Assembly: GCA_021774335.1 (NCBI GenBank)
Contig: JAJFJD010000005.1
Span: 81,632 to 145,631, forward strand
Source of the DNA: Alphaproteobacteria bacterium
Lineage (GTDB): Bacteria; Pseudomonadota; Alphaproteobacteria; UBA8366
Direction: 5' to 3'
Length of the DNA stretch: 64,000 nt
The position numbers were made by a program, and so were the translations under genes. Positions 1 through 8,013 of this stretch are shown one piece after another (position 1 is the stretch's first letter; each line of letters begins with the position of its first letter). A model generated the notes under the pieces. It was given only the letters and a program-made list of their open reading frames with translations, was not told the DNA's origin and made no database searches.

Positions 1-590
1 CCATAGGCCGCGACGAGCCCGGCGTTTCCCGCATCGAGCCCGAGCGCCATTTCATAGGCCTTGCTGGCTCTGTCGTAGTCGCGCAGTGCAGCAAGACTGG
101 TGGCCAGCAGTACCCACCCTTCGAGGTTTTCAGGGTTCTGTTCCAAGTTCTTGCGCAGCTTCGTAATCCGGGCCCGCAACTCCGTCGTTTGCTGACTGGC
201 CTGCTGACTGCGTTCTACGAAAGGATGGCCGGGGACGCCGGGCGCGCCCCAGTCCGCATAAAGCAGGATTGCACCCAACGGCACGACCGCGGCCGTGGCG
301 GCGGCGATCCAGCGGCTCGCCGGCATCGGCCGCTTGCCCGATGGCGTTCGGCCGCGGCGTGCGTCGGCATCGAGCATGCGGCGGGAAATTTCCGCCCGGG
401 CGGCGTCGGCTTCCTTCCCTCCGATCAACCCTGCGGCCTTGTCCGCGTCGAGCTGCAGGAGCTGGTGCCGATAGACTTCGAGATCGAATTCGGCGGCGTC
501 CGTGTCACCGGTGCCGTGGCGCAGGGCCGGCAACAGCAAGGCCACCGCAACGGCCAGCATCATCAAGACGGCGATGATCCAAAAGATCAT
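1..590 (-). CDS. ccmI: Cytochrome c maturation protein CcmI (CycH), C-terminus cut by window edge
   Basis: This is the apocytochrome c chaperone of System I. It holds the C-terminal helix of apocytochrome c and presents it to CcmF/CcmH for haem ligation. The gene starts at 590 with an ATGA overlap with the ccmH stop and runs off the left edge; about 196 residues are visible. A membrane helix (about 2-22) is followed by an acidic periplasmic or cytoplasmic loop, a second helix (about 92-110), and the start of the TPR region (from about 145, with pairs such as WVLLATSLAALRDYDRA). This is the usual CcmI layout of two helices then TPRs. It is the last visible gene of the leftward ccm operon. Confidence 0.9.
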   Translation of the reverse strand, partial: MIFWIIAVLMMLAVAVALLLPALRHGTGDTDAAEFDLEVYRHQLLQLDADKAAGLIGGKEADAARAEISRRMLDADARRGRTPSGKRPMPASRWIAAATAAVVPLGAILLYADWGAPGVPGHPFVERSQQASQQTTELRARITKLRKNLEQNPENLEGWVLLATSLAALRDYDRASKAYEMALGLDAGNAGLVAAY

Positions 591-1096
591 GCCTTGTCGT
601 CCTTGGCGTCATTGTCCGGCGTCCGGCTCATGTCGTCGAGAAGGCGTTCGACGCGGGCTTGCTCGTCGGCGTTCAATAGTGTCGTCGGGGCTGTTGCGCC
701 GCGGGACCGAGATCGAAAAAACACGACCAGTCCGATTAATCCGATGGCGAACACGATCAGCGGGCCGAACCACAACAGGAAGGTGCTGGCTTTGACCGGC
801 GGTTTCAGCAATACGAAATCGCCGTAGCGCGCGACCAGGAAGTCGCGGATTCCCTGATCGGTCTTTCCCGCCGTGATCTGCTCGCGCACCAGGAGGCGCA
901 GGTCGCGGGCGAGACTGGCGTCGGAATCGTCGATCGATTGATTTTGGCAGACGAGACATCGAATTTCGGCGGAGAGCGCCCGCGCCCGCGATTCCTGCGC
1001 CGCGTCCGGCAGGATTTCGTCCGGCTGCACCGCGAGGCCTGGTCCGGCCAGGACGATGAGAATCGTCAGAAACGCAGCGGTGAGAGATTTGTGCAT
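587..1096 (-). CDS. ccmH: Cytochrome c maturation protein CcmH (CcmL-type thioredoxin-like)
   Basis: CcmH is a membrane-anchored periplasmic protein that reduces the CXXCH cysteines of apocytochrome c before haem attachment. The product has 169 residues: a signal/anchor helix (1-23), the diagnostic RCLVCQNQSI motif with Cys47 and Cys50, a three-helix domain, and a membrane helix at about 103-127. I chose the ATG at 1096, which overlaps the ccmG stop by one base, because an in-frame extension upstream to 1237 would lie entirely inside ccmG and lacks a secretion signal at its N-terminus. This is the short CcmH form that works with a separate CcmI. Family assignment is firm. Confidence 0.93.
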   Translation of the reverse strand: MHKSLTAAFLTILIVLAGPGLAVQPDEILPDAAQESRARALSAEIRCLVCQNQSIDDSDASLARDLRLLVREQITAGKTDQGIRDFLVARYGDFVLLKPPVKASTFLLWFGPLIVFAIGLIGLVVFFRSRSRGATAPTTLLNADEQARVERLLDDMSRTPDNDAKDDKA

Positions 1097-1632
1097 CAGC
1101 GGTCTTCCTGCAGCTTTCGCACCAGGGGCAGGATCGTGTCGTTGAGCGTTTCCCCGAAGACCGGCCCGACATGCTTGTAGCGGACACGTCCGGCGCGGTC
1201 GATGACATAGGTCTCGGGCGCGCCGTAAACGCCCCACTCGACGCCCCCCTTATGATCCGGATCGTAGCCGATGCGTTGGTAGGGATTGCCGAGTTCCTTC
1301 AGCCAGGCGATGGCGTCGGGGCGCTTGTCCTTCCAGTTGATGCCGTATATCGGGATCTTCTCCTGCTCCGCCACGCGCACCCAGATTGGGTGCTCGGCCC
1401 GGCAGGGCACGCACCAGGAAGCGAAGACGTTCACCAGCGCCACCTTGCCCTTGAGGTCTTCGGTCTGGAGACCCTTGCCCTCGGGGATTAACGATTCCAG
1501 GGCGAATGTCGGGGCGGGCTTGTCGATCAGTGTCGACGGCAGAATGCGCGAATCCCGGGTCAGCCCGTAGCCAAGATAGGCGGCGAGGCCCAGGAACAGG
1601 ACCAACGGTGCGATAAAAAGGAGGCGCTTCAC
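1096..1632 (-). CDS. ccmG: Thiol:disulfide interchange protein CcmG/DsbE
   Basis: A periplasmic membrane-tethered thioredoxin that supplies reductant to CcmH and apocytochrome c. It has 178 residues with one N-terminal membrane anchor (about 4-24) and a redoxin fold carrying the active site WCVPC (Cys74, Cys77) after the typical LVNVFAS strand. A GAPETYVID cis-proline segment follows, characteristic of the CcmG/DsbE branch. It lies between ccmF and ccmH with a 7-bp gap to the ccmF stop. Confidence 0.94.
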   Translation of the reverse strand: MKRLLFIAPLVLFLGLAAYLGYGLTRDSRILPSTLIDKPAPTFALESLIPEGKGLQTEDLKGKVALVNVFASWCVPCRAEHPIWVRVAEQEKIPIYGINWKDKRPDAIAWLKELGNPYQRIGYDPDHKGGVEWGVYGAPETYVIDRAGRVRYKHVGPVFGETLNDTILPLVRKLQEDR

Positions 1633-1639
1633 CGGCTTC

Positions 1640-3631
1640 TCATTCCGCAGGTGCCGGTTGCGCCGGCGAGGATCCCGCGCGTTTTCGTGACGGCGCGCCG
1701 ACGCGAAGCCGCCGGTCGCTGAGCGAGACGAAACCGCCCAGCACCATCAGGGCGCTGCCGATCCACATCCAGGGCACCAGCGGTTTGTAATAAACATGCA
1801 CCGTCTGGCCGCCTTTCCCGTCGCTGTCGCCGATCACCGCGTAGAGGTCCCCGGCCAGCGTGCTGTGGATCGCGGCTTCGGTGGTCTGCTGTCCGCCGAC
1901 CAGATAGTTCCGCCGTTCGGCGCGCATTTTCAATACGAGTTTGCCGTTTTGGTTGACCGAAAACAGCCCTTGCCGCGTCAGGTAGTTCGGCCCGCGCGTG
2001 TCCTGGATTCCGTCGAAGGTCAGCGAAAACCCGGCAATCTCCATCGTTTGGTTGGGCTGCATCACGCGGATGATTTCCTGCTGCCACAGCGTCGCCCCCG
2101 CAGCGCCGGCGATGATGCCTGCGATGCCGATATGGGCGAGCGTCATGCCCCAGGCGCTGCGCGGGAGTCCGGCAGCGCGCGCCATGCTCTGCCGTAGCGG
2201 AATGCGGCCTAGGCGGATGCGCTCGGCGGCCTCGGTCAGGACCCCGGCGGTGAGCCAAATCGCGAATCCCATGGCGATGGCGCCCAGGACCGGCCGGCCC
2301 CAGGTCAGCGCCGCGCACAACACGACGGCCACGGCGGTGATCGCTCCGGCGATCTTGAGCCGCGACAGCGCACCTAATAAATCGCCGCGCTTCCACGCTA
2401 GCAGGGGCCCGACGGCTAGGGCGGCGACCAGCGGCACCATCAGCGGCACGAAGGTTGCGTTGAAGAAGGGCGGGCCGACCGACACTTTTCCGCCGCCGAC
2501 CGCTTCAAGCAACAGCGGATAGAGCGTGCCGATGAACACGGTCGCTGCCGCCGTGGTCAGCAGCAGGTTGTTAAGCAGCAATGCGCCCTCGCGGCTGATC
2601 GGGGCGAACAATCCGCCGCCCTTGAGCGCCGGCGCGCGCCACGCATAGAGTGCCAGGCTGCCGCCGATGCTGATGATCAGCAGCACCAGGATGAACACGC
2701 CGCGGTCCGGATCGACGGCGAAGGCATGGACCGAGGTCAGCACGCCCGACCGCACCAGGAAGGTGCCGATCAGGCTGAGCGAAAAGGTTAGGATCGCGAG
2801 CAGGATGGTCCAGGTCTTCAGCGCGTCGCGCCGTTCCACCACGATGGCGGAATGCAGCAGCGCGGTGCCGACGAGCCACGGCATGAAGGATGCATTTTCC
2901 ACCGGGTCCCAGTACCAGAAGCCGCCCCAGCCGAGTTCGTAGTAGGCCCACCAGCTGCCGAGTGCGATGCCGCCGGTCAGGAAGGCCCAGGCCAGCAATG
3001 TCCACGGCCGCACCCAACGCGCCCAGGCGGCGTCGACACGGCCTTCGATCAGCGCGGCGACGGCGAAGGAAAAGGCGATCGAGAAGCCGACATAGCCGAC
3101 GTAGAGAATCGGTGGATGGAAGGCGAGGCCCGGGTCCTGCAGCAGCGGGTTCAGGCCGTTGCCGTTCGCCGGTGGCGGGAAAAGCCGCTCGAACGGGTTC
3201 GACGTGATCAGCATGAACAAGAGGAACCCGACGGCGATCATCGCCTGCACCGCCAACACGCGGGCGCGGAGCGGCGGTGGCAGGTTACTGCCGAACCCGG
3301 CGATCAAGGCGCCGAATAGGCTCAGTATCAGCACCCACAACAGCATCGAGCCTTCGTGGTTCCCCCACACGCCGGAAATCTTATAGAGCATCGGTTTCAG
3401 CGAGTGCGAGTTCGACGCGACGACCTTGACCGAGAAGTCGCTGACGATGAACGCGTGCATCAGCGCGGTAAAGGCGAAGGCGACGAGAAAGAACTGCACG
3501 ATGGCCGCGGCGCTGCCGAGCGCCATCCATCCGCCGTGATTGCGCGCCGCGCCGGCAAGCGGCAGGGTCGACTGCGCCACGGCGACGCAGAGTGACAGGA
3601 TCAGCGCGAAGTGGCCGAGTTCGGCGATCAT
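1640..3631 (-). CDS. ccmF: Haem lyase subunit CcmF
   Basis: CcmF is the large inner-membrane haem:apocytochrome c ligase. The product has about 663 residues with many membrane helices. The haem-handling WWD domain is clear at about 235-253 (WGGFWYWDPVENASFMPWL), and NHEGSMLLWVL lies near 91-101. I use the ATG at 3631 because it overlaps the ccmE stop (ATGA) and gives the usual MIAELGHFAL N-terminus; a ten-residue extension to 3661 is possible but would sit inside ccmE. The C-terminal extracytoplasmic part includes DTRGPNYL. Full length for the family. Confidence 0.95.
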   Translation of the reverse strand: MIAELGHFALILSLCVAVAQSTLPLAGAARNHGGWMALGSAAAIVQFFLVAFAFTALMHAFIVSDFSVKVVASNSHSLKPMLYKISGVWGNHEGSMLLWVLILSLFGALIAGFGSNLPPPLRARVLAVQAMIAVGFLLFMLITSNPFERLFPPPANGNGLNPLLQDPGLAFHPPILYVGYVGFSIAFSFAVAALIEGRVDAAWARWVRPWTLLAWAFLTGGIALGSWWAYYELGWGGFWYWDPVENASFMPWLVGTALLHSAIVVERRDALKTWTILLAILTFSLSLIGTFLVRSGVLTSVHAFAVDPDRGVFILVLLIISIGGSLALYAWRAPALKGGGLFAPISREGALLLNNLLLTTAAATVFIGTLYPLLLEAVGGGKVSVGPPFFNATFVPLMVPLVAALAVGPLLAWKRGDLLGALSRLKIAGAITAVAVVLCAALTWGRPVLGAIAMGFAIWLTAGVLTEAAERIRLGRIPLRQSMARAAGLPRSAWGMTLAHIGIAGIIAGAAGATLWQQEIIRVMQPNQTMEIAGFSLTFDGIQDTRGPNYLTRQGLFSVNQNGKLVLKMRAERRNYLVGGQQTTEAAIHSTLAGDLYAVIGDSDGKGGQTVHVYYKPLVPWMWIGSALMVLGGFVSLSDRRLRVGAPSRKRAGSSPAQPAPAE

Positions 3632-4077
3632 TTGTCTTTTGTCCCTTCGGTCTCTTTCCAATGACCGGCACGCTTCAGCGCGTCGGCGACTTCGGGCGGC
3701 ATGTATTGTTCGTCATGTTTGGCGAGGACTTCGCTGGCGATAAAATTGCCGCTGGCGTCGAGCGTCCCATCGGCGATGACACCCTGTCCCTCGCGGAACA
3801 GGTCGGGGACGATGCCGGAGAAGCGTACCGGGATCGTCGTCTTCATGTCGGTGATCTTGAAACTTACGGTGCCGCCGCTGCTCTGTACGCTGCCCGTTTC
3901 AACCAACCCGCCCAGCCGGATACGCTGTCCGGCCTCGACCGATTTTTCGACAACGTCGCTTGGGCTGTGGAAGAACACCAGGTTGTCCTTCAGCGCAAAC
4001 AGCACCAATGCCGCGGCGACTCCTAACATCGTCAACCCGCTGAGCACGGCATAGAGCCGCCGCCGTTTCCGTGTCAT
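3628..4077 (-). CDS. ccmE: Haem chaperone CcmE
   Basis: CcmE binds haem covalently in the periplasm and passes it to CcmF. It has 149 residues with a basic N-terminus, one anchor helix (about 8-30), and an OB-fold domain. The haem-linking histidine is His121 in HDEQYMPPEV, with the conserved Tyr125. ATGA overlaps join it to ccmD upstream and ccmF downstream, so translation is probably coupled through ccmD-E-F. Confidence 0.95.
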   Translation of the reverse strand: MTRKRRRLYAVLSGLTMLGVAAALVLFALKDNLVFFHSPSDVVEKSVEAGQRIRLGGLVETGSVQSSGGTVSFKITDMKTTIPVRFSGIVPDLFREGQGVIADGTLDASGNFIASEVLAKHDEQYMPPEVADALKRAGHWKETEGTKDK

Positions 4078-4250
4078 TCCGATTCTCCCGCGCCGCTGCG
4101 CCGGACCTGCCGCAGCGCCTTGAGCTGCGCTTCCCGCGTGCGCACCGCGCGGAACGACGTGACCAGCAGAGTGATCAGGATTACCGCGGCGATCAGATAG
4201 GCTGGCCAGATGTAGGCGCCATGTCCGCCCATGCTGAAATATTTGTCCAT
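4074..4250 (-). CDS. ccmD: Haem exporter protein CcmD (58 aa)
   Basis: A small single-helix membrane protein that helps release holo-CcmE from the CcmABC complex. I read it directly between ccmC and ccmE: ATG at 4250, TGA at 4076-4074, 58 residues. It has the typical CcmD form: short N-terminus with MGGHGAYIWPAY, one membrane helix (about 15-33), then a basic tail rich in Arg/Lys and Gln. Its stop overlaps the ccmE start. Position and sequence together make the call secure. Confidence 0.9.
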   Translation of the reverse strand: MDKYFSMGGHGAYIWPAYLIAAVILITLLVTSFRAVRTREAQLKALRQVRRSGAGESE

Positions 4251-4257
4251 GTCGGTC

Positions 4258-4977
4258 TTATCCGCGCGCCAAGCTGAGCTGCAGGTTTCGGATTTTCGCG
4301 GCGGCGATTTCGCTGCGTATCCGCAGAATCAGGACGGTGACGAAGAACAGCTTGAACGCCAGGGCCATGACGATGAGTGGCAATAGGATATCGGGGTGGA
4401 TCGCCGGGCCGTCAAGCCGGACGACGCTGGCGGGCTGATGCAGCGTGTTCCACCAGTCGACCGAGAATTTTATGATCGGCAGATTGACCACGCCGACCAG
4501 CGCCAAAATCCCGGCGGCACGGTAGCCGCGGTTTGGGTCGTCGAAAGCGTTCACCAGCGCGATGTAGCCGAGATACAGGAACAGCAGGATCAGCATGGAG
4601 GTGAGGCGCGCGTCCCAGACCCACCAGGTGCCCCACATGGGCTTGCCCCAGAGCGAGCCGGTCGCGAGACAGATGATCGTGAAGCCCGCACCGATCGGCG
4701 CCGCCGCCTTGGCGGCGATATCCGCGAGCGGATGCCGCCAGATCAGCGCCACGGCGCTGGCCACCGCCATGGTGAGGTAGACGAACAGCGCCATCCAGGC
4801 CGACGGCACATGCACATACATGATCCGCACCGTTTCGCCCTGCTGATAGTCGGGCGGCGAATTCAGGAGCGCCAGGTACAGCCCGGCGCCAAGCAACAGG
4901 ACGGTAAGACCGCCGGTCCAGGGTAGGACGGCATTGGCGATCTTCAGAAACCGGGTCGGGTTCGCAAATCGATGCAT
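4258..4977 (-). CDS. ccmC: Haem exporter protein CcmC
   Basis: CcmC is the inner-membrane protein that loads haem onto CcmE. It has about 239 residues and six predicted helices, with the tryptophan-rich WGTWWVWD motif at about 115-122 and the flanking haem-ligand histidine region YVHVPSAW. Two ATGs are possible, at 4986 and 4977; GGGA lies just ahead of the second, so I prefer 4977. The gene ends seven bases before ccmD. It begins 66 bp after an MFS gene that separates it from ccmB. Confidence 0.93.
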   Translation of the reverse strand: MHRFANPTRFLKIANAVLPWTGGLTVLLLGAGLYLALLNSPPDYQQGETVRIMYVHVPSAWMALFVYLTMAVASAVALIWRHPLADIAAKAAAPIGAGFTIICLATGSLWGKPMWGTWWVWDARLTSMLILLFLYLGYIALVNAFDDPNRGYRAAGILALVGVVNLPIIKFSVDWWNTLHQPASVVRLDGPAIHPDILLPLIVMALAFKLFFVTVLILRIRSEIAAAKIRNLQLSLARG

Positions 4978-5043
4978 GATTCCCATTATATAAGGACTTT
5001 TCGCACAGATTTCCGGTGAAAAATTGTCGCGTTTTCGCGAGCG

Positions 5044-6252
5044 TCACTCCGCGGTGGCGAGCCTCGACACCGGTTTTTCGTCGATCGGCAGATGCAGGGC
5101 CGCCGATGCCAGGCCCAGGGCGACCGAAATCCACCAGACGAGATCGTAGGAGCCGGTCGTGTCGAAGACGTAGCCGCCGAGCCAAGCGCCCAGAAAACCG
5201 CCAATCTGATGGCTGAAAAAGACGATGCCGAACAACGTGGCCATATATTGCGGCCCGAATATCTGCGCCACCAGCGCCGATGTCAGGGGCACCGTGCTGA
5301 GCCATAACAACCCCATCGCGACGCCGAACAGCAGCACGGTCGTTTCCGACAGCGGCGTCAGCACGAACACGGTGAAGAGCACTGCGCGGCCGAAATACAG
5401 GCTGCTCAACAGGTACCGTTTGCTGATCTTGTCGCCGAGGTATCCGCCGCCCAGCGCGCCGACGACGTTGAACAGGCCGATCAGGCCGAGCGTCCAAGCG
5501 CCAAGTTCGGCGGGGAGGCCGCGGTCGACGATATAGGACGGCAAATGCGTGGCGATATAGGCAACGTGAAAACCGCAGACGAAGAAGCCGGCCACCAGCA
5601 ACCGAAATCCCCGATGGCCGCGCGCTTCGCGCAGCGCCTCGCGGAGGCTTTGCTTGCTGGCGTGCACCTTGGGTTTGCCTTTCAGCACGAAGCTGACCGG
5701 CACGGTCAACAGGATAACGAAACAGAGCATCGTCAAAACCGTTACCCAGCCATAGGCGTCGAGAAAGGCCTGGCCGAGCGGCACCATGGTAAACGTGCCG
5801 AGTGAGCCGACCGAGCTGACGGCACCCAGGGCAAAAGTGCGTCTTTCATCCGGAACGACCCGGGCGATCGCCGAGAATACGATGGCAAAACTCGTTCCGC
5901 TGAGGCCGAGGCCGACCAACACGCCCATGCTGAGATAGGCGTCGACCGGCGACGATGCGTGCGCCATCAGGAACAGGCCGCTTGCGTATAACAGCCCGCC
6001 GATGGCCACCATCCGGCCCGTGCCGTAGCGGTCGGCGACGGCGCTGGTAAAGGGCTGCGCCGCACCGACGATCAGGTTTTGGATCGCGATGGCCAGGGCG
6101 AAAACTTCGCGGCCCCAGCCGAATTCGGCGCTGATCGGCTGCAGGAACAGACCGAAACCCTGACGGGTGCCGAAAGACAGGAACAGCAGCAGGCAGCCCG
6201 CTAGGAAAACGAGGAGCGGCGTGCGCCAGCCCAGCGCGGTGGATTGTGTCAT
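5044..6252 (-). CDS. MFS transporter inside the ccm locus
   Basis: A 402-residue major facilitator protein with 12 predicted helices, a DRYG(T) segment in the helix 2-3 loop (ADRYGTGRMV) and a GDKISKRYLL loop in the second half. Its general form is close to the oxalate/formate-antiporter-like or monocarboxylate-like branch. The substrate cannot be read from sequence. It is co-oriented with the ccm genes, 169 bp after ccmB and 66 bp before ccmC. It may be an unrelated insertion, or a transporter co-expressed with haem export. No sign of transfer (similar GC and codon style). Confidence 0.85.
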   Translation of the reverse strand: MTQSTALGWRTPLLVFLAGCLLLFLSFGTRQGFGLFLQPISAEFGWGREVFALAIAIQNLIVGAAQPFTSAVADRYGTGRMVAIGGLLYASGLFLMAHASSPVDAYLSMGVLVGLGLSGTSFAIVFSAIARVVPDERRTFALGAVSSVGSLGTFTMVPLGQAFLDAYGWVTVLTMLCFVILLTVPVSFVLKGKPKVHASKQSLREALREARGHRGFRLLVAGFFVCGFHVAYIATHLPSYIVDRGLPAELGAWTLGLIGLFNVVGALGGGYLGDKISKRYLLSSLYFGRAVLFTVFVLTPLSETTVLLFGVAMGLLWLSTVPLTSALVAQIFGPQYMATLFGIVFFSHQIGGFLGAWLGGYVFDTTGSYDLVWWISVALGLASAALHLPIDEKPVSRLATAE

Positions 6253-6421
6253 TTGGTCCGGTCTCGATCAGCGGTGGTAGCGGCGATACTGCGCCGAAAT
6301 ACTGGTCGCCGGCAAGTTTCGCCAACGCACTAGATTGCATTTCGCAAGTTATATCGACCGTCGGCGACCGGATGGTAAGGGCCATTTCGGATCAAGTGGC
6401 TGGTCCAGTCCCGATTGGCGG

Positions 6422-7090
6422 TTATTCGGTGGCTTGGCGTAGCGCGGCCGCGGCGGCCCAGGGGGCTAGGGGAAGCGCGGCGGCCAGGATCGCGCCGAGC
6501 AGCAGCAGATGCGGCTGCGGGCTTTGGCCTGTCGCGACGGCGTCCGCGGCCCCGACACCGAAGATCAGCACGGGGATATAGAGCGGCAGCACCAGCACGG
6601 CCATCAACACGCCGCCGCGCCGCGCGCCAAGGCTAAGTGCCGCGCCGATCGCCCCGATCAGGCTGAGGCTCGGCGTGCCCAGGGCCATCGCGAGCAGCAA
6701 TACGGGATAGGCCGCGGCCGGCATGTTGAGGAAGACCGCCAGCAGCGGCGAGGCGGCGATTAAGAGGACGCCGGTGATGATCCAATGGGCGGTGATCTTG
6801 GCCAGCACCAGGACTTCCAACGGCACGGGGGCGAGCACCAATTGCTCCAGGGAGCCGTCCTCATAGTCCTGCTGGAACAGTCGGTCGAGCGACAGCAGCA
6901 CCGCCAGCAGCGCGGTAACCCAAATCACCCCGGCGGCGATGCGCGCCAGCATGTTGGCTTCCGGACCGACACCCAGCGGGAAAAGCGTCCCGGCAATCAC
7001 GAAGAAGGCGACCGCCATCGCGGCGTCCATTCCTTGACGCAGGGCCAGCCGCAGGTCGCGCATCATCATGTGGCAGAAGGCGGCGATCAT
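6422..7090 (-). CDS. ccmB: Haem exporter permease CcmB
   Basis: CcmB is the membrane component that pairs with the ATPase CcmA to release holo-CcmE. It has 222 residues with six predicted helices. LFQQDYEDGSLEQLVLAPVPL in the first cytoplasmic loop is a strong CcmB signature (starting near residue 69). I choose the ATG at 7090, which overlaps the ccmA stop as ATGA; a longer in-frame version to 7210 would be buried in ccmA. Confidence 0.94.
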   Translation of the reverse strand: MIAAFCHMMMRDLRLALRQGMDAAMAVAFFVIAGTLFPLGVGPEANMLARIAAGVIWVTALLAVLLSLDRLFQQDYEDGSLEQLVLAPVPLEVLVLAKITAHWIITGVLLIAASPLLAVFLNMPAAAYPVLLLAMALGTPSLSLIGAIGAALSLGARRGGVLMAVLVLPLYIPVLIFGVGAADAVATGQSPQPHLLLLGAILAAALPLAPWAAAAALRQATE

Positions 7091-7737
7091 GCGCCGGCTG
7101 CCTCCAGGTTCATCCTGGCGACGGCGAAATCGCCAAGCCGCACTTCCTGTGCCGGCTCCAGCCGGATCGGCGTATGCGTGGACAGCACGACCATGCCGCC
7201 GCCGGCGCAATGGTCGGCCAGGAGGGATTCGAAGATATCCTGCGCCCCGCTATCCAGGCCGACGGTCGGCTCGTCGAGCAGCCAGAGCGGCGCATCGCGC
7301 ACCAACAGCCGGGCCAGGGCGAGCCGCCGTTTTTCCCCGGCGGAAAGAAAGCGGCCGGCGACATCGGCCAGGGCTGAAAGCGCCATGCGGTCGATCGCGT
7401 CCTGCAGGTGGCTGCTGTTGTCGCCGAGGCCCGCCCAGAAAGCCAGGTTCTCGCGTACCGTAAGCGCGGTCTTCACGCCATCGGAATGGCCGACATAAAC
7501 GCTCCGTGCCCGGTGAGCGGTGAGGTCGTTTCGAACGTCGTCGCCGTTCCAGCGCAGCATGCCCTCGACCGGGCGGCCGAGCCCCGCCATGAGACGCAGC
7601 AAGCTGGACTTGCCGCTGCCATTCGGGCCGCGCAGGATCATCGCGCCGCCGGCGTCGAGCGTGAATTGGAGATTCGTGAACACCATCCGTTCGCCGCGAA
7701 TGCAGAGAAGGTCCTCGGCGGAGAATTGATCGGTCAT
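7087..7737 (-). CDS. ccmA: Haem exporter ATP-binding protein CcmA
   Basis: The ABC ATPase of the CcmABCD holo-CcmE release complex. It has 216 residues: Walker A GPNGSGKSS (about 38-46), signature LSAGEKRR, Walker B LWLLDEPTVGLD, and the H-loop STHTP. It is the first gene of the leftward ccm operon. The 276 bp upstream carry a run of hairpins described separately. The second half of the locus resumes after the MFS gene. Confidence 0.95.
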   Translation of the reverse strand: MTDQFSAEDLLCIRGERMVFTNLQFTLDAGGAMILRGPNGSGKSSLLRLMAGLGRPVEGMLRWNGDDVRNDLTAHRARSVYVGHSDGVKTALTVRENLAFWAGLGDNSSHLQDAIDRMALSALADVAGRFLSAGEKRRLALARLLVRDAPLWLLDEPTVGLDSGAQDIFESLLADHCAGGGMVVLSTHTPIRLEPAQEVRLGDFAVARMNLEAAGA

Positions 7738-7785
7738 CGCGCGTCACGGCTGTTGGCGGAGCGCTCAAGGTATCGCAGGAAGGGG

Positions 7786-7825
7786 GGAGAAAGAAAGACG
7801 GTCGCTGGGGGTGGGCCAGCGACCG
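7786..7825 (-). terminator. Rho-independent terminator candidate upstream of ccmA
   Basis: A perfect 10-bp inverted repeat (7799-7808 with 7816-7825, 7-nt loop) is followed on the minus strand by a T-rich tract (TCTTTCTTTCTC). It would end transcripts coming from the dioxygenase/amidohydrolase operon, or the candidate sRNA, before ccmA. Confidence 0.55.
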
Positions 7826-7915
7826 CCAGGAGTGAACGACCTTACGCCAAGGTCGTATAGTTGTATGAGGCTGTTTGGCGTAGCCTCGTCTGAGAGGGGA
7901 GGTCTCAGCCTGGTT
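7786..7915 (-). ncRNA. Candidate structured small RNA with intrinsic-type terminator
   Basis: Four perfect hairpins follow one another, read on the minus strand. H1 arms are 7903-7908/7890-7895 with loop CCTCCCC. H2 arms are 82-87/67-72 of the 7800s. H3 has eight pairs, 7849-7856/7836-7843. H4 has ten pairs, 7816-7825/7799-7808 with loop CCCACCC. H4 is followed on the minus strand by TCTTTCTTTCTC. Pyrimidine-rich loops complementary to Shine-Dalgarno sequences are a known trait of several alphaproteobacterial sRNAs. No open frame of note is present. The alternative is a terminator for the dioxygenase operon plus leader structure for ccmA. No promoter could be fixed. Confidence 0.45.
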
Positions 7916-8013
7916 AGTACACACGGGGACTGTGGCTTCGATTTGCCCGGAATAAGGCAATATTAAGGCAGCCAGGGGCTAAATTCTCACGTGGCGGTAT
8001 AATTACCTATGCA

